Source of the DNA: Flavobacteriales bacterium UBA6772
GTDB taxonomy: Bacteria; Bacteroidota; Bacteroidia; Flavobacteriales; Flavobacteriaceae
Length of the DNA stretch: 64,000 nucleotides
Direction of reading: 5' to 3'
NCBI GenBank assembly: GCA_905181765.1
Contig: CAJIYW010000004.1
Span: forward strand, 149,280 to 213,279
Shown here piece after piece: positions 1-9,709 of this stretch. The notes beneath the pieces are model-generated. The model did not search any database. It was given only the letters and a program-made list of their open reading frames with translations, and had not been told where the DNA came from. The position numbers were made by a program, and so were the translations under genes. Within the stretch, counting starts at the first letter, position 1. Every line of letters starts with the position of its first letter.

Positions 1-574
1 CATAACTTGCAATGTTAAAAGGAACACCTAAAAAGATATCTGCACTTCGTTGATATAACTGACAAGATAGTTTACCATCTGCAACATAAAACTGAAAAAA
101 AGCGTGACAAGGAGGCAATGCCGCCTTACCATTTGCAACGTTCTCTGAAAAGCTTACAGAGGTATCTGGCATTACAGAAGGATTCCATGCAGCAACCATC
201 ATTCTTCTAGAATTAGGATTCGTTTTTAGCGTAGTTATAACTTCTTTTAATTGATCTATATCATCACTATTCCAATTACGCCATTGGTGGCCGTAAACAG
301 GTCCCAAATCTCCTTTTTCATCTGCCCAAGAATTCCAGATTTTCACACCGTTGTCTTGTAAATATTTAATATTTGTATCTCCTTTTATAAACCAAAGTAG
401 CTCATAAATAATAGACTTTAAATGCAACTTCTTAGTGGTAACCATTGGAAAACCAGCACTTAAATCAAATCGCATTTGATACCCAAAAACACTTTTTGTT
501 CCTGTACCTGTCCTATCTCCTTTTTCGTTTCCGCTTTCTAAAACGTGTTTTACTAAGTCGTGATATTGCTTCAT
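1..574 (-). CDS. thyA: Thymidylate synthase, C-terminus beyond the window
   Basis: Converts dUMP to dTMP with methylene-tetrahydrofolate in the cytoplasm. I translated the strand from the ATG at 574 and found one clean frame of 191 residues up to the left edge. It contains the N-terminal R-T-G-T-G-T phosphate-binding loop, the YGHQWR segment, the double arginine of NSRRMM and the catalytic cysteine in PPCH at about residue 156. The frame is still open at FNIASY, so roughly the last 80 residues lie outside the window. The start is the only ATG preceding the MKQYHDLV opening. A terminator-like hairpin separates it from upstream nupC, so it probably has its own promoter, which I could not identify. 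Confidence 0.96.
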   Translation of the reverse strand, partial: MKQYHDLVKHVLESGNEKGDRTGTGTKSVFGYQMRFDLSAGFPMVTTKKLHLKSIIYELLWFIKGDTNIKYLQDNGVKIWNSWADEKGDLGPVYGHQWRNWNSDDIDQLKEVITTLKTNPNSRRMMVAAWNPSVMPDTSVSFSENVANGKAALPPCHAFFQFYVADGKLSCQLYQRSADIFLGVPFNIASY

Positions 575-632
575 TCTAATATGTAATCGGTTAATTATTT
601 CTTCGGTTATACTTTTTGTAGTAAACCATTGT

Positions 633-671
633 AAAAATAAAAAAGCTTCTACCATTTTTGGCGAAGCTTTT
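633..671 (-). terminator. Rho-independent terminator after nupC
   Basis: A 9-bp inverted repeat (AAAAGCTTC at 641-649, GAAGCTTTT at 663-671) is followed on the minus strand by a T-rich run. It lies about 70 bases past the nupC stop. The rest of the 168-base nupC-thyA gap holds nothing else I recognise. Confidence 0.65.
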
Positions 672-742
672 CAAATAATATTTTAAAGTTATTAACGATT
701 TGAAGATAACCTTTTTTAGAAGTTCCTTGCAGTAATTTACTG

Positions 743-2271
743 CTACCCTATAATCATTCCTGCAATTGTTGCAGACATTAAAGAAGCAATTGTACCACCA
801 ATTAAGGCTTTCATTCCAAATTCTGATAATGTTTTACGTTGTCCTGGCGCTAAAGAACCAATACCACCAATTTGAATTCCTATAGACGCAAAATTCGCAA
901 AACCACACAACATATAGGTTGCCATAATAATTGACTTGTTATACGTTAAATGCGTTGCACTTGCCACATTTTTTAATTCTGCCAATTGTATATATCCCAC
1001 AAATTCACTTGCAGCTAATTTAATACCCAATAATTGTCCCATTAGAGTCATATCTACTGTTGGAACACCAATTAACCACATTAATGGTGCAAAAGCATAC
1101 CCTAAAATAAATTCTATAGAAAGTTTATCATAAGCAGTATTTTCGCTGCAATTAAATCATTTAAAGAAGTAATATTACCTATTAAATCTAAACCACCATT
1201 TAACATTGCTATAACTGCCACAAAAACCAATAACATAGCTCCTACATTTACAGCTAAACGCAAACCCTCTGTAGTACCGTTTGCAATAGCATCTAGAATA
1301 TTAGAACCTATTTTCTCTTGAGAAACTGTAACATCTGTATTTACTTCTTCCGTTTGTGGATATAAGATTTTTGAAACTACAATGGCACCCGGAGCTGCCA
1401 TCACAGAAGCAGCTAACAAATGTTTTGCAAAAACTAATTCCAACTCTTTATCTCCACCACCTAAAAACCCTATATAAGCAGCTAGAACAGCACCTGCAAC
1501 AGTAGCCATTCCACCAATCATAACCAAGAGCATTTCAGACTTATTCATCTTCTCTAAATATGCTTTAATTAACAAGGGTGCCTCAGTCTGTCCTAAGAAA
1601 ATATTTCCTGCAACAGACAAACTTTCCATACCAGAAATACCTAAAAACTTAGACAAACCAATTGCTAGCATTTTAACCATCCATTGAATAATACCTAAAT
1701 AAAATAAGAGCGATGTTAATGCTGAAAAGAAAATAATTGTTGGAAGTACTTGAAAAGCAAAAATATATCCAAAAGAATCCATGTCTGAAATTAAACCTGC
1801 AAACAAAAAGGAACTACCCGCTTTGGTATATTCTAAAATTTCAATAAAAAGTTTTCCTACTAATTCAAATGCTTTTTGAATAAACGATACTTTTAAAACT
1901 CCTATTGCAATAACTAGCTGAAGCGATAAACCAATGGCTACTCTTTTCCAACTAATTGCTTTTCTGTTAGCACTAAATAAAAAGGCAATAAGTATTAAAG
2001 AAAACATTCCTAAAACACCTCTCCAAAGGCTTGTAAAAGTAAAACTTCCACTTGCAATGATTGTATCTTCTTTTAATTTTTTTTTAGATATATCTTCTTC
2101 GTACCCTACTGCTTTAATATCTGTTGTTGATGAAATTATTTTGGCATCTTGTTTAGGTGAAAAAGAAATTCCTGCTTCTATAGCAGTATTTTCTTTAGAT
2201 TCTTGCACTATATCTTGTCCTAAAAATGAAAATGAAACAAAACAAAAAGCAATTAAAAATAAATTTTTCAT
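743..2271 (-). CDS. nupC: NupC-family Na+/H+ nucleoside symporter (one frameshift)
   Basis: Concentrative nucleoside transporter of the inner membrane. The core carries the family signature GNIFLGQTEAP and the following GGMATVAGAVLAAY helix. The N-terminus is unusual for NupC: a signal-peptide-like MKNLFLIAFCF segment and about 70 polar residues precede the first transporter helix near TSLWRGVLGMF. The frame breaks near 1137. Adding one A to an A4 run restores the family's C-terminal half (YDKLSIEFILGYAFAP onward, ending AGMIIG). I prefer the ATG at 2271 because the in-frame ATG at 2307 lies inside the upstream gene. It follows the BFN nuclease gene by 13 bases, so the two are probably cotranscribed. 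Confidence 0.9.
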
Positions 2272-2284
2272 GTATAAGTTAATT

Positions 2285-2899
2285 TTAAGATTTTTTACTG
2301 ATTTCATCTCTAATCTTTGCCGCTAATTCATAATTTTCATCAGCAATTGCTTTATCTAGCTGATCATTTAATTCAGAAACGGATAACTTTGACCCTAAAG
2401 ATGTGGCATCAACTTCCAATAGGTCTTCTCCTTCTGAAGAAATTTCTTCTGTTTCAGAAAGATCATTCAACCCTAATTCATCTTCTATTTTCAAAAACAC
2501 ACCCGCCTTATCTAAAATATTTTCATAGGTAAAAATTGGAGCTTGAAAACGAACTGCAATTGCAATTGCATCTGAAGTTCTAGCGTCTATAACTTCTTCT
2601 ACCCCATCTTTTTGACAAATTAGACTAGAAAAGAAAACACCATCTATTAATTTATGAATAATAACTTCTTTAATTTCTATAGAGAAACGATCTGAAAAAG
2701 TCTTAAACAAATCATGCGTTAAAGGTCTTGGTGGTCTAATTTCTTTTTCTAAAGCGATGGCTATAGATTGTGCTTCAAAAGCACCAATAATAATTGGCAA
2801 AGTTCTACTTCCTTCCATTTCACTTAACACGAGCGCGTATGCACCAGTTTGTGTCTGACTGTATGAAATTCCTTTTATAGTTAGTTTTATTAAACCCAT
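2285..2899 (-). CDS. Bifunctional nuclease (BFN/DUF151) protein with UVR motif
   Basis: 204 residues. The first ~130 match the BFN (DUF151) fold: the G-A-Y-A-L-V-L-S-E opening, RTLPIIIGAFEAQSIA, and the DARTSDAIAIAVR motif. The last ~35 residues (ELNDQLDKAIADENYELAAK) are a UvrB/UvrC-type helical hairpin, a usual Bacteroidota fusion. BFN members in other organisms have been reported to have DNase/RNase activity. Its role here is not known and is not revealed by its neighbour nupC, with which it seems cotranscribed. The start is the first ATG and gives the conserved MGLIKLTIKGISYSQ N-terminus. Confidence 0.88.
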   Translation of the reverse strand: MGLIKLTIKGISYSQTQTGAYALVLSEMEGSRTLPIIIGAFEAQSIAIALEKEIRPPRPLTHDLFKTFSDRFSIEIKEVIIHKLIDGVFFSSLICQKDGVEEVIDARTSDAIAIAVRFQAPIFTYENILDKAGVFLKIEDELGLNDLSETEEISSEGEDLLEVDATSLGSKLSVSELNDQLDKAIADENYELAAKIRDEISKKS

Positions 2900-3095
2900 A
2901 TATCTTTCTGCATAAAAAAAACAGCTAATTAAACAAGTATTTGTGGCTACTTTTAAGCTGACAATTTACTAAAAATTATATGGCAAAAAGAGATATTCTT
3001 TCTTGAATTTGTTTTTTTTTAAGAAGAAAAGTCTCTTTGAACCGTAAAGCGATTGTTTGCGCTCTTTTGTTTTAATTAAAAAATGAAATAAATTA

Positions 3096-3130
3096 AAAAC
3101 CTATCAAAATATAAAATTTTGATAGGTTTT
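3096..3130 (-). terminator. Terminator after etfBA
   Basis: A 15-bp perfect inverted repeat (AAAACCTATCAAAAT at 3096-3110, complement at 3116-3130) is flanked by T/A runs, 49 bases past the etfA stop. The other part of the 279-base gap (2900-3095) has no recognisable gene. Confidence 0.8.
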
Positions 3131-3178
3131 TAAAATTTTTACTAGTTGAACTCGAGCAGTAACGCTCCGAAAAAACTA

Positions 3179-4135
3179 TTAAGCTGCTTTAAAAGCTTTT
3201 AATTTTTCTATTAATTTAGGAATTACGTCAAAAGCATCACCCACAACACCATAATCTGCAGCTTTAAAAAACGGCGCTTCTGGATCTGTATTTATAACAA
3301 CTTTTACTTTGGATGCGTTAATTCCTGCCAAATGTTGAATGGCACCCGAGATACCAATTGCAATATATAAATTAGAAGCTACTGGTTTACCTGTTTGTCC
3401 AACATGCTCTCCATGAGGCCTCCATCCTAAATCTGAAACAGGTTTAGAACATGCAGTTGCAGCACCTAAAACAGCTGCTAATTCCTCTATCATTCCCCAG
3501 TTTTCTGGCCCTTTTAAACCTCTACCTGCAGAAACTACAGTATCTGCATCTGCAATAGTAACTTTACCTGTAACTCTTTCTACACTCTCTGATTTCACTC
3601 CAGAAACTGCAACTGTTGGATCAAAACTTTCTAGAGCTCCAGAAACCATATTTTCATGTATTCCAAAAGAGTTTTTAGCCAAACCAATTACTTTTTTCTC
3701 TGCAGATATAACTGTATTTGAAAATGCTTTATTAGAAAACGCTTTTCTTTTTACTGTAAAAGGACTTATACTAGAAGGTGCTGAAACTGTGTTCGAGGCA
3801 TAATCAGCTTCTAAAGCCACAGCTACTAATGGTGATAAATACAAACCATTAATACTAGAGTCTACTACTACAATAGTTGCATTTTCTTTCATTGCAGCTT
3901 GTTCTATAACAGATGCATATTCTTTTGCATTAAAAGTTGATAAACTATCGTTAGATACCGTTAATACTTTTTCTGCACCGTATGTATATAATGCTGTTGC
4001 ATCTCCTGCGTTAATAGTAACAACCACTAAATTACTAGATAATTGTTCTGCAACTTTCTTTCCGTAAGAAACTACTTCAAAAGCAGTTTTCTTAAATTTT
4101 CCGTCTGTTGAATCGGCAAAAACTAAAACTGACAT
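3179..4135 (-). CDS. etfA: Electron transfer flavoprotein alpha subunit
   Basis: 318 residues, the normal family length. With EtfB it forms the soluble FAD protein that carries electrons from acyl-CoA and related dehydrogenases to the quinone pool. The FAD-binding C-terminal half is complete: GRGLKGPENW, then VGQTGK, then GISGAIQHLAG and VINTDPEAPFF. It is second in the etfB-etfA operon with a 103-base gap between the genes. The ATG at 4135 gives the expected MSVLVFADS beginning. Confidence 0.97.
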   Translation of the reverse strand: MSVLVFADSTDGKFKKTAFEVVSYGKKVAEQLSSNLVVVTINAGDATALYTYGAEKVLTVSNDSLSTFNAKEYASVIEQAAMKENATIVVVDSSINGLYLSPLVAVALEADYASNTVSAPSSISPFTVKRKAFSNKAFSNTVISAEKKVIGLAKNSFGIHENMVSGALESFDPTVAVSGVKSESVERVTGKVTIADADTVVSAGRGLKGPENWGMIEELAAVLGAATACSKPVSDLGWRPHGEHVGQTGKPVASNLYIAIGISGAIQHLAGINASKVKVVINTDPEAPFFKAADYGVVGDAFDVIPKLIEKLKAFKAA

Positions 4136-4238
4136 ATTTTTTGTTTTTTTTATTTAATCGTTTGTTTGTATTCTTCTGTAATTGCTTCGAGTAACGATTA
4201 ATAATTACACGTTTTAAAAATGCAGCAACCACTACTTA

Positions 4239-4985
4239 CTATATTACTTTAGCCTCATTATGCAATAAGCTAATTAACTCATCTAAATTGTCTGCATCCA
4301 CAAGCTTTACAGCCCCCTTTGGTGCTGGTTTCTCGAAAGACTCTATAGATGTTGATGCCTCAGAACCCGTTGCATCTAATACTTGTAAGGGTTTTTTACG
4401 CGCCATCATAATTCCTCTCATATTTGGTATGCGCAAATCTTTTTCTTCTACAATACCTTTTTGACCACCAATTACTAAAGGTAAAGATGTAGATAATGTT
4501 TCAGTACCTCCATCAATTTCTCTTTTAGCAGTTACATTTGTACCTTCTACCTCTATTTGTACACAACCGTTTACAAAATTGAAATCTACTAAGGAAGCCA
4601 GCATTCCCGGAACCATTTGTCCATTATAATCTGCAGATTCTTTACCCGCTAAAACTAAATCATAACCTCCGTCTTTTACTACTGCAGCTAATTCTTTTGC
4701 CACTAAAAGACCATCTGTTGGATTTATATTTATTCTAATGGCATCGTCTGCACCAATAGCCAATACTTTTCTAAGTGTTGACTCTGTTTCCACACCACCC
4801 ACATTTACTGCAGTTACCTTAGCTCCTTGTTTTTCTTTAAACCACATGGCTCTTGTCAAACAAAACTCATCATAAGGATTAATTACAAACTGTACTCCGT
4901 TTTTATCAAACTCGGTATCATTATTTGTGAAATTAATTTTCGAAGTTGTGTCAGGCACATGACTTATACAAACTAATATTTTCAT
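4239..4985 (-). CDS. etfB: Electron transfer flavoprotein beta subunit
   Basis: 248 residues, full length. It binds AMP and pairs with EtfA. Diagnostic segments are MKILVCISHVPDTT, the PYDEFCLTRA loop, LAGKESADYNGQ and the ETF-beta signature around SLPLVIGGQKGIVEEKDLRIPN. It is the first gene of the operon. A TAnnTTTG -7 element and a perfect 24-bp palindrome lie directly upstream, so the operon is probably controlled by a dimeric regulator (inference). Confidence 0.97.
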   Translation of the reverse strand: MKILVCISHVPDTTSKINFTNNDTEFDKNGVQFVINPYDEFCLTRAMWFKEKQGAKVTAVNVGGVETESTLRKVLAIGADDAIRININPTDGLLVAKELAAVVKDGGYDLVLAGKESADYNGQMVPGMLASLVDFNFVNGCVQIEVEGTNVTAKREIDGGTETLSTSLPLVIGGQKGIVEEKDLRIPNMRGIMMARKKPLQVLDATGSEASTSIESFEKPAPKGAVKLVDADNLDELISLLHNEAKVI

Positions 4986-5011
4986 GACTTATAATTTTTT
5001 TTTCATATGGT

Positions 5012-5057
5012 CAAAGCTACACCTTTTTTTTAAATTTACTATGCATGCATAGTAAAT
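5012..5057 (-). promoter_or_regulatory. etfB promoter with a 24-bp palindromic operator candidate
   Basis: On the minus strand TAGCTTTG (5012-5019) matches the Bacteroidota -7 consensus TAnnTTTG, 27 bases before the etfB ATG. Just upstream, 5034-5057 is a perfect palindrome without spacer; its half-site is ATTTACTATGCA. It covers where the -33 element should be, the classic position for a repressor. No regulator gene is adjacent. The remainder of the 447-base divergent gap (4986-5432) is AT-rich and shows only the pdhB -7 element. Confidence 0.55.
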
Positions 5058-5392
5058 ATTTTAATTATTTAACATATAAAATAAAAATTTATCTACCTAA
5101 TTCCTAACCATTTCCGAACTCTTAATTAAATGGCGCAAGTATTCTATCGAATTTATTTGTTTTTGTTATACCCGCTTTCTAATAATGAGTTCATTCCTTC
5201 TGTTATTGGAAGATTTTTCCTAGATTGTATTTATATAAAATATTTATTTTTCTAACAAACATAAAAATAGTTTTTTTATTTTATATAACACTGAAGCCAT
5301 ACCAATCTTCAGTTTTGTAAGCAGAATTATATCAAAAATTGAAAAAAATTATTTTATGAAAAATAGATAGTAAAAAACTTCTGCTAATTCCT

Positions 5393-5400
5393 TACTTTTG
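5393..5400 (+). promoter_or_regulatory. Candidate -7 promoter element of pdhB
   Basis: TACTTTTG matches TAnnTTTG and lies 32 bases before the pdhB ATG. I found no convincing -33 TTG at 17-23 bases upstream, so this is only half a promoter. Confidence 0.4.
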
Positions 5401-5432
5401 CGAAAGAAAAAATAAACTATAATTTAGATTCA

Positions 5433-6410
5433 ATGAAAACAGTTCAATTTAGACAGGCAATTTGTGAGGCCATGAGTGAAGAAATGCGCAGAGATGAAAG
5501 CATTTATTTAATGGGTGAAGAAGTTGCAGAATATAATGGAGCTTATAAAGCTAGTAAAGGAATGTTAGATGAGTTTGGTGCAAAAAGAGTTATAGATACT
5601 CCTATTGCCGAACTTGGGTTTGCTGGTATTGCAATCGGTTCTGCTATGAATGGTAATAGACCTATTGTAGAATATATGACGTTTAATTTCTCTTTGGTTG
5701 GAATTGATCAAATTATTAACAATGCAGCAAAAATCAGACAGATGTCAGGTGGTCAGTTTAACTGTCCTATTGTTTTTAGAGGCCCAACAGCTTCTGCAGG
5801 ACAATTAGGTGCTACACACTCTCAAGCATTTGAAAACTGGTTTGCAAACACACCAGGTTTAAAGGTTATTGTTCCTTCTAACCCATATGACGCTAAAGGG
5901 TTATTAAAAGCAGCTATTAGAGATGATGATCCGGTAATTTTTATGGAATCTGAACAAATGTATGGTGATAAAATGGAGATTCCTGAAGGGGAGTATATCA
6001 TTCCTATTGGAGTTGCAGATATTAAAAGAGAAGGTACAGATGTAACCGTTGTTTCTTTTGGGAAAATAATAAAAGAAGCTTACAAAGCGGCAGATGAATT
6101 GGCTAAAGAAAACATCTCTATTGAAATTATAGATTTAAGAACAGTGCGTCCTATGGATCATGCTGCTATTTTGACATCAGTTAAAAAAACAAATAGATTG
6201 GTAGTTTTAGAAGAAGCTTGGCCTTTTGCAAGTGTTGCCTCTGAAATTACATATAGAATTCAGGAAGAAGCATTTGACTTCTTAGACGCACCAATTAAAA
6301 GAATTACAACAGCAGACACGCCTGCTCCATATTCTCCAGTTTTATTTGAAAAATGGATTCCGAATGCAAACGATGTTATAAAAGCTGTTAAAGAAGTATT
6401 ATACCTGTAA
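5433..6410 (+). CDS. pdhB: Pyruvate dehydrogenase E1 component, beta subunit
   Basis: 325 residues, full length. This is the beta subunit of the thiamine-diphosphate E1 enzyme that decarboxylates pyruvate. Recognisable segments are MGEEVAEYNGAYKASKG, the DTPIAELGFAGIAIGSAM stretch, RGPTASAGQLGATHSQ and the C-terminal transketolase domain (VTVVSFG, IIDLRTVRPMD). An alpha subunit and E2 are not in this window, so the complex is encoded in pieces. The gene appears monocistronic, with its own promoter element and a strong terminator. Confidence 0.95.
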   Translation: MKTVQFRQAICEAMSEEMRRDESIYLMGEEVAEYNGAYKASKGMLDEFGAKRVIDTPIAELGFAGIAIGSAMNGNRPIVEYMTFNFSLVGIDQIINNAAKIRQMSGGQFNCPIVFRGPTASAGQLGATHSQAFENWFANTPGLKVIVPSNPYDAKGLLKAAIRDDDPVIFMESEQMYGDKMEIPEGEYIIPIGVADIKREGTDVTVVSFGKIIKEAYKAADELAKENISIEIIDLRTVRPMDHAAILTSVKKTNRLVVLEEAWPFASVASEITYRIQEEAFDFLDAPIKRITTADTPAPYSPVLFEKWIPNANDVIKAVKEVLYL

Positions 6411-6424
6411 GAAGATTTTAAACT

Positions 6425-6470
6425 AATTAAAAAATCCTTTTTTCTCTTTTGAAAAAAGGATTTTTTAATT
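6425..6470 (+). terminator. Terminator after pdhB
   Basis: A 19-bp perfect inverted repeat (6425-6443 with 6452-6470, core AATCCTTTTTT) begins 14 bases after the pdhB stop and ends in a T run. Confidence 0.85.
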
Positions 6471-6526
6471 GATATATACTTTATATTTCATGCGAAAAGC
6501 ATTGCGTAAATTCGCAGTCAATTGTA

Positions 6527-6556
6527 TTGAAAAACTTAATGAATTCACTATTTTTG
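6527..6556 (+). promoter_or_regulatory. Bacteroidota-type promoter of ppa
   Basis: TTG at 6527-6529 and TATTTTTG at 6549-6556 fit the -33/-7 pair with a 19-base spacer. This places transcription start near 6562 and decides the ppa start: any codon before about 6562 would be upstream of the transcript. Confidence 0.6.
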
Positions 6557-6583
6557 CACCACGCTAAAAAAAATTACAAATTT

Positions 6584-7111
6584 ATGAATCCAAAAGAAAA
6601 TACAACTTTCGATGTTTTAATTGAAATACCTAAAGGAAGTAGAAATAAATATGAATATGACTTTGATTTGAATAAAATTCGTTTCGACAGAATGTTGTTC
6701 TCTTCAATGATGTATCCTGCAGATTATGGTTTTGTGCCAGAAACTTTAGCGTTAGATGATGACCCTTTAGATGTTTTAGTTTTAGGACATGAACCAACTT
6801 TCCCTATGTGTGTAATTGAAGTAAAACCAATTGGAGTTTTTCACATGACAGATGAAAAAGGACCGGATGAAAAAATTATTTGTGTGCCTATTTCAGATCC
6901 AATTTGGAATGATAAAAGTGATATCTCAGATTTAAACCCACATAGATTAAAAGAAATAGAACATTTTTTTAAAGTATATAAAGATTTAGAAAAGAAAAAA
7001 GTAGATGTTGGTGGTTGGGGAGATGCTAAAGAAGCTACTGAAATTTTTCATGCATGTGTTGAGAGATACAAACAAAGCGACTACAAGAAGACTGATAAAT
7101 TTAAGATTTAA
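6584..7111 (+). CDS. ppa: Soluble inorganic pyrophosphatase, family I
   Basis: Hydrolyses pyrophosphate in the cytoplasm. 175 residues from the ATG at 6584. Motifs are IEIPKGSRNKYEYD, the YPADYGFVPETL segment and the metal-binding DDDPLDVLVLG signature. An in-frame ATG 57 bases upstream was rejected because the -33/-7 promoter pair lies at and after it and the extra residues are not part of the family. The next gene is a membrane pyrophosphatase, so the two pyrophosphate-consuming systems are neighbours, separated by a terminator. Confidence 0.95.
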   Translation: MNPKENTTFDVLIEIPKGSRNKYEYDFDLNKIRFDRMLFSSMMYPADYGFVPETLALDDDPLDVLVLGHEPTFPMCVIEVKPIGVFHMTDEKGPDEKIICVPISDPIWNDKSDISDLNPHRLKEIEHFFKVYKDLEKKKVDVGGWGDAKEATEIFHACVERYKQSDYKKTDKFKI

Positions 7112-7134
7112 CAAAAAAATACCCATATTTTATT

Positions 7135-7168
7135 AACCTCTTAAAATTAACTTTTTAAGAGGTTTTTT
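7135..7168 (+). terminator. Terminator after ppa
   Basis: A 12-bp inverted repeat (AACCTCTTAAAA at 7135-7146 with 7153-7164) is followed by a T run, 23 bases past the ppa stop. Confidence 0.8.
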
Positions 7169-7228
7169 ATTTCTATTTGATTTTATTACATTTACGACCG
7201 TTTTAAACTAATAAAAATAAAATAATAT

Positions 7229-9656
7229 ATGGAATCAATGATGATTTGGATGCCAATTGCAATGGCTGTTTTAGGATTAGTATACATGCTAGTTAAAAAA
7301 TCTTGGGTAATGAAACAAGATGCAGGTGATGGAAAAATGAAAGAAATTTCTGACCACATCTATGAAGGAGCACTTGCTTTTTTAAATGCAGAATATCGAC
7401 TTTTAGCAATTTTTGTAGTTGGAGCAAGTATTGTTTTAGCTGGAATTGCTTTTTATATGAATAGTAGTTATTTAATTGTAGTTGCCTTTATTATTGGTGC
7501 TATATTTTCTGCATTTGCAGGAAACATGGGAATGAAAATTGCAACCAAAACAAACGTTAGAACTACACAAGCTGCAAAAACGAGCTTGCCAAATGCATTA
7601 AAAGTTTCTTTTGGTGGTGGTACCGTAATGGGTCTTGGTGTTGCTGGTTTGGCTGTTTTAGGTTTAACCATGTTCTTTATATTTTTCTTTCATTACTTTA
7701 TGGATGGAGTATGGACTTCAACATCAGATATGACTGTTGTTCTAGAAGCATTGGCTGGTTTCTCTTTAGGAGCTGAATCTATTGCTCTATTTGCAAGAGT
7801 TGGTGGTGGTATATATACCAAAGCTGCAGATGTTGGAGCTGATTTAGCGGGAAAAGTACAAGCAGATATTCCAGAAGATGACCCAAGAAATCCAGCAACT
7901 ATTGCTGATAATGTGGGAGATAATGTGGGAGATGTTGCAGGTATGGGGGCAGATTTATTTGGTTCTTATGTAGCAACTGTATTAGCTGCAATGGTTTTAG
8001 GAAATTATGTAATTAAAGATATGGGAGGAGCAATTCAAGATGCTTTTGGCGGAATTGGACCAATCTTACTGCCAATGTCTATTGCTGGTGTAGGTATTAT
8101 TATTTCTCTTATCGGAACACTTCTTAGTTAAAATCTCATCGAATGATGCAAAAGAAGCAGATGTTCAAAAAGCATTAAATATCGGAAACTGGGCATCTAT
8201 CGCAATGGTTGCTGCAGCATGTTACGGTTTAGTAACTTGGATGTTACCAGAAACAATGCAAATGGATTTCTTTGGTGAAGGTCTTCAAGATATTTCATCA
8301 ATGAGAGTATTTTATGCATGTTTGGTTGGTTTAGTTGTGGGCGCAGGAATCTCTGCATTTACAGAATACTATACAGGTTTAGGTTCTAAACCAATTTTAA
8401 AAATAGTACAACAGTCTTCTACAGGAGCAGGAACAAATATTATTGCTGGTTTAGCTACTGGTATGATTTCTACATTTTCTTCTGTATTATTATTTGCCGC
8501 TGCAATATGGTCTTCATATGCTTTAGCAGGCTTTTACGGAGTTGCTTTGGCTGCCTCTGCAATGATGGCAACTACAGCAATGCAATTAGCTATTGATGCT
8601 TTTGGACCAATTGCCGATAATGCAGGTGGTATTGCAGAAATGAGTGAGCAAGACCCAATTGTTAGAGAACGTACAGATATTTTAGATGCTGTTGGTAACA
8701 CAACTGCTGCAACAGGTAAAGGTTTTGCCATTGCTTCTGCTGCACTAACTTCTTTGGCTTTATTTGCTGCATATGTAACATTTACTGGAATAGATGGTAT
8801 TAATATATTTAAAGCACCTGTATTAGCAATGCTATTTGTTGGTGGTATGGTGCCTGTAGTATTCTCTGCATTAGCAATGAATGCTGTTGGTAAAGCTGCT
8901 ATGGAGATGGTAAATGAAGTAGTAAGACAGTTTAAAGAAATTCCAGGAATTATGGAAGGAACTGGGAAACCAGAATACGATAAATGTGTCGCTATTTCTA
9001 CCAAAGCATCTTTAAAAGAAATGATGTTACCAGGTCTTTTAACAATCGGTTTTCCAATACTTGTTGTTTTGGTAGGTAAATTAGCATATCAAGAAAACAA
9101 CATGTTGGTAGCTGAAATGTTAGGTGGATATATGGCTGGTGTTACTGTTTCTGGTGTACTTTGGGCAATCTTCCAAAACAATGCTGGAGGTGCATGGGAC
9201 AATGCTAAAAAATCTTTTGAAGCTGGTGTAGAAATTAATGGAGTTATGACATATAAAGGTTCTGAAGCGCATAAAGCGGCAGTAACTGGAGATACAGTTG
9301 GTGATCCTTTTAAAGATACTTCTGGCCCATCTATGAATATCTTAATTAAACTTACTTGTTTAATCGGTTTGGTAATTGCTCCTATTTTAGGGGGACATTC
9401 AAATGCCAATTCACATAGTGAAGAGATTAGAAAAGAAGTACGTGTAGAAATTAAAGGAGATACTTCTGAAATGGCTGCAGCAACAATTACTACGAATGAA
9501 ACTATAGACGGAAAAACAGTTACTGAAAAAGTAGTTATTTCTGGTACTTTAGAAGAAGTTAAGACGGCTATGAAAGAATTAGAGGGATATACTGGAGATA
9601 TTCAAGTACAATTGAATAATGGAAAACCAGCACCTCCAGCGAAGGAAAATAAATAA
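7229..9656 (+). CDS. hppA: Membrane-bound ion-pumping pyrophosphatase (one frameshift)
   Basis: Integral membrane pump that couples pyrophosphate hydrolysis to H+ or Na+ export. The catalytic stretch [15 protein letters not shown] and the [19 protein letters not shown] motif are intact, as is [17 protein letters not shown]. An alanine in the GNTTAA position is typical of K+-dependent members, where independent ones have lysine; whether H+ or Na+ is pumped cannot be told by eye. The frame breaks near 8118-8128; removing one base restores ...[16 protein letters not shown] before the second half. After the last helix comes a hydrophilic tail of about 80 residues ([10 protein letters not shown] to APPAKENK) that is not part of the pump core. 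Confidence 0.93.
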
Positions 9657-9673
9657 TTTTTTATCTTTATATA

Positions 9674-9709
9674 AATAAAAAAGCACCTCAATTGAGGTGC
9701 TTTTTTATT
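9674..9709. terminator. Bidirectional terminator between hppA and pxpC
   Basis: A perfect 36-base palindrome with core GCACCTCAATTGAGGTGC, flanked by A and T runs. It serves both convergent genes and overlaps the last codons of pxpC. Confidence 0.9.

Noticed and set aside
1934..2326. Long plus-strand frames inside nupC, dnaE, hppA, pckA and others
   Set aside because: Antisense shadows of well-supported genes; their translations are low-complexity and match no family.
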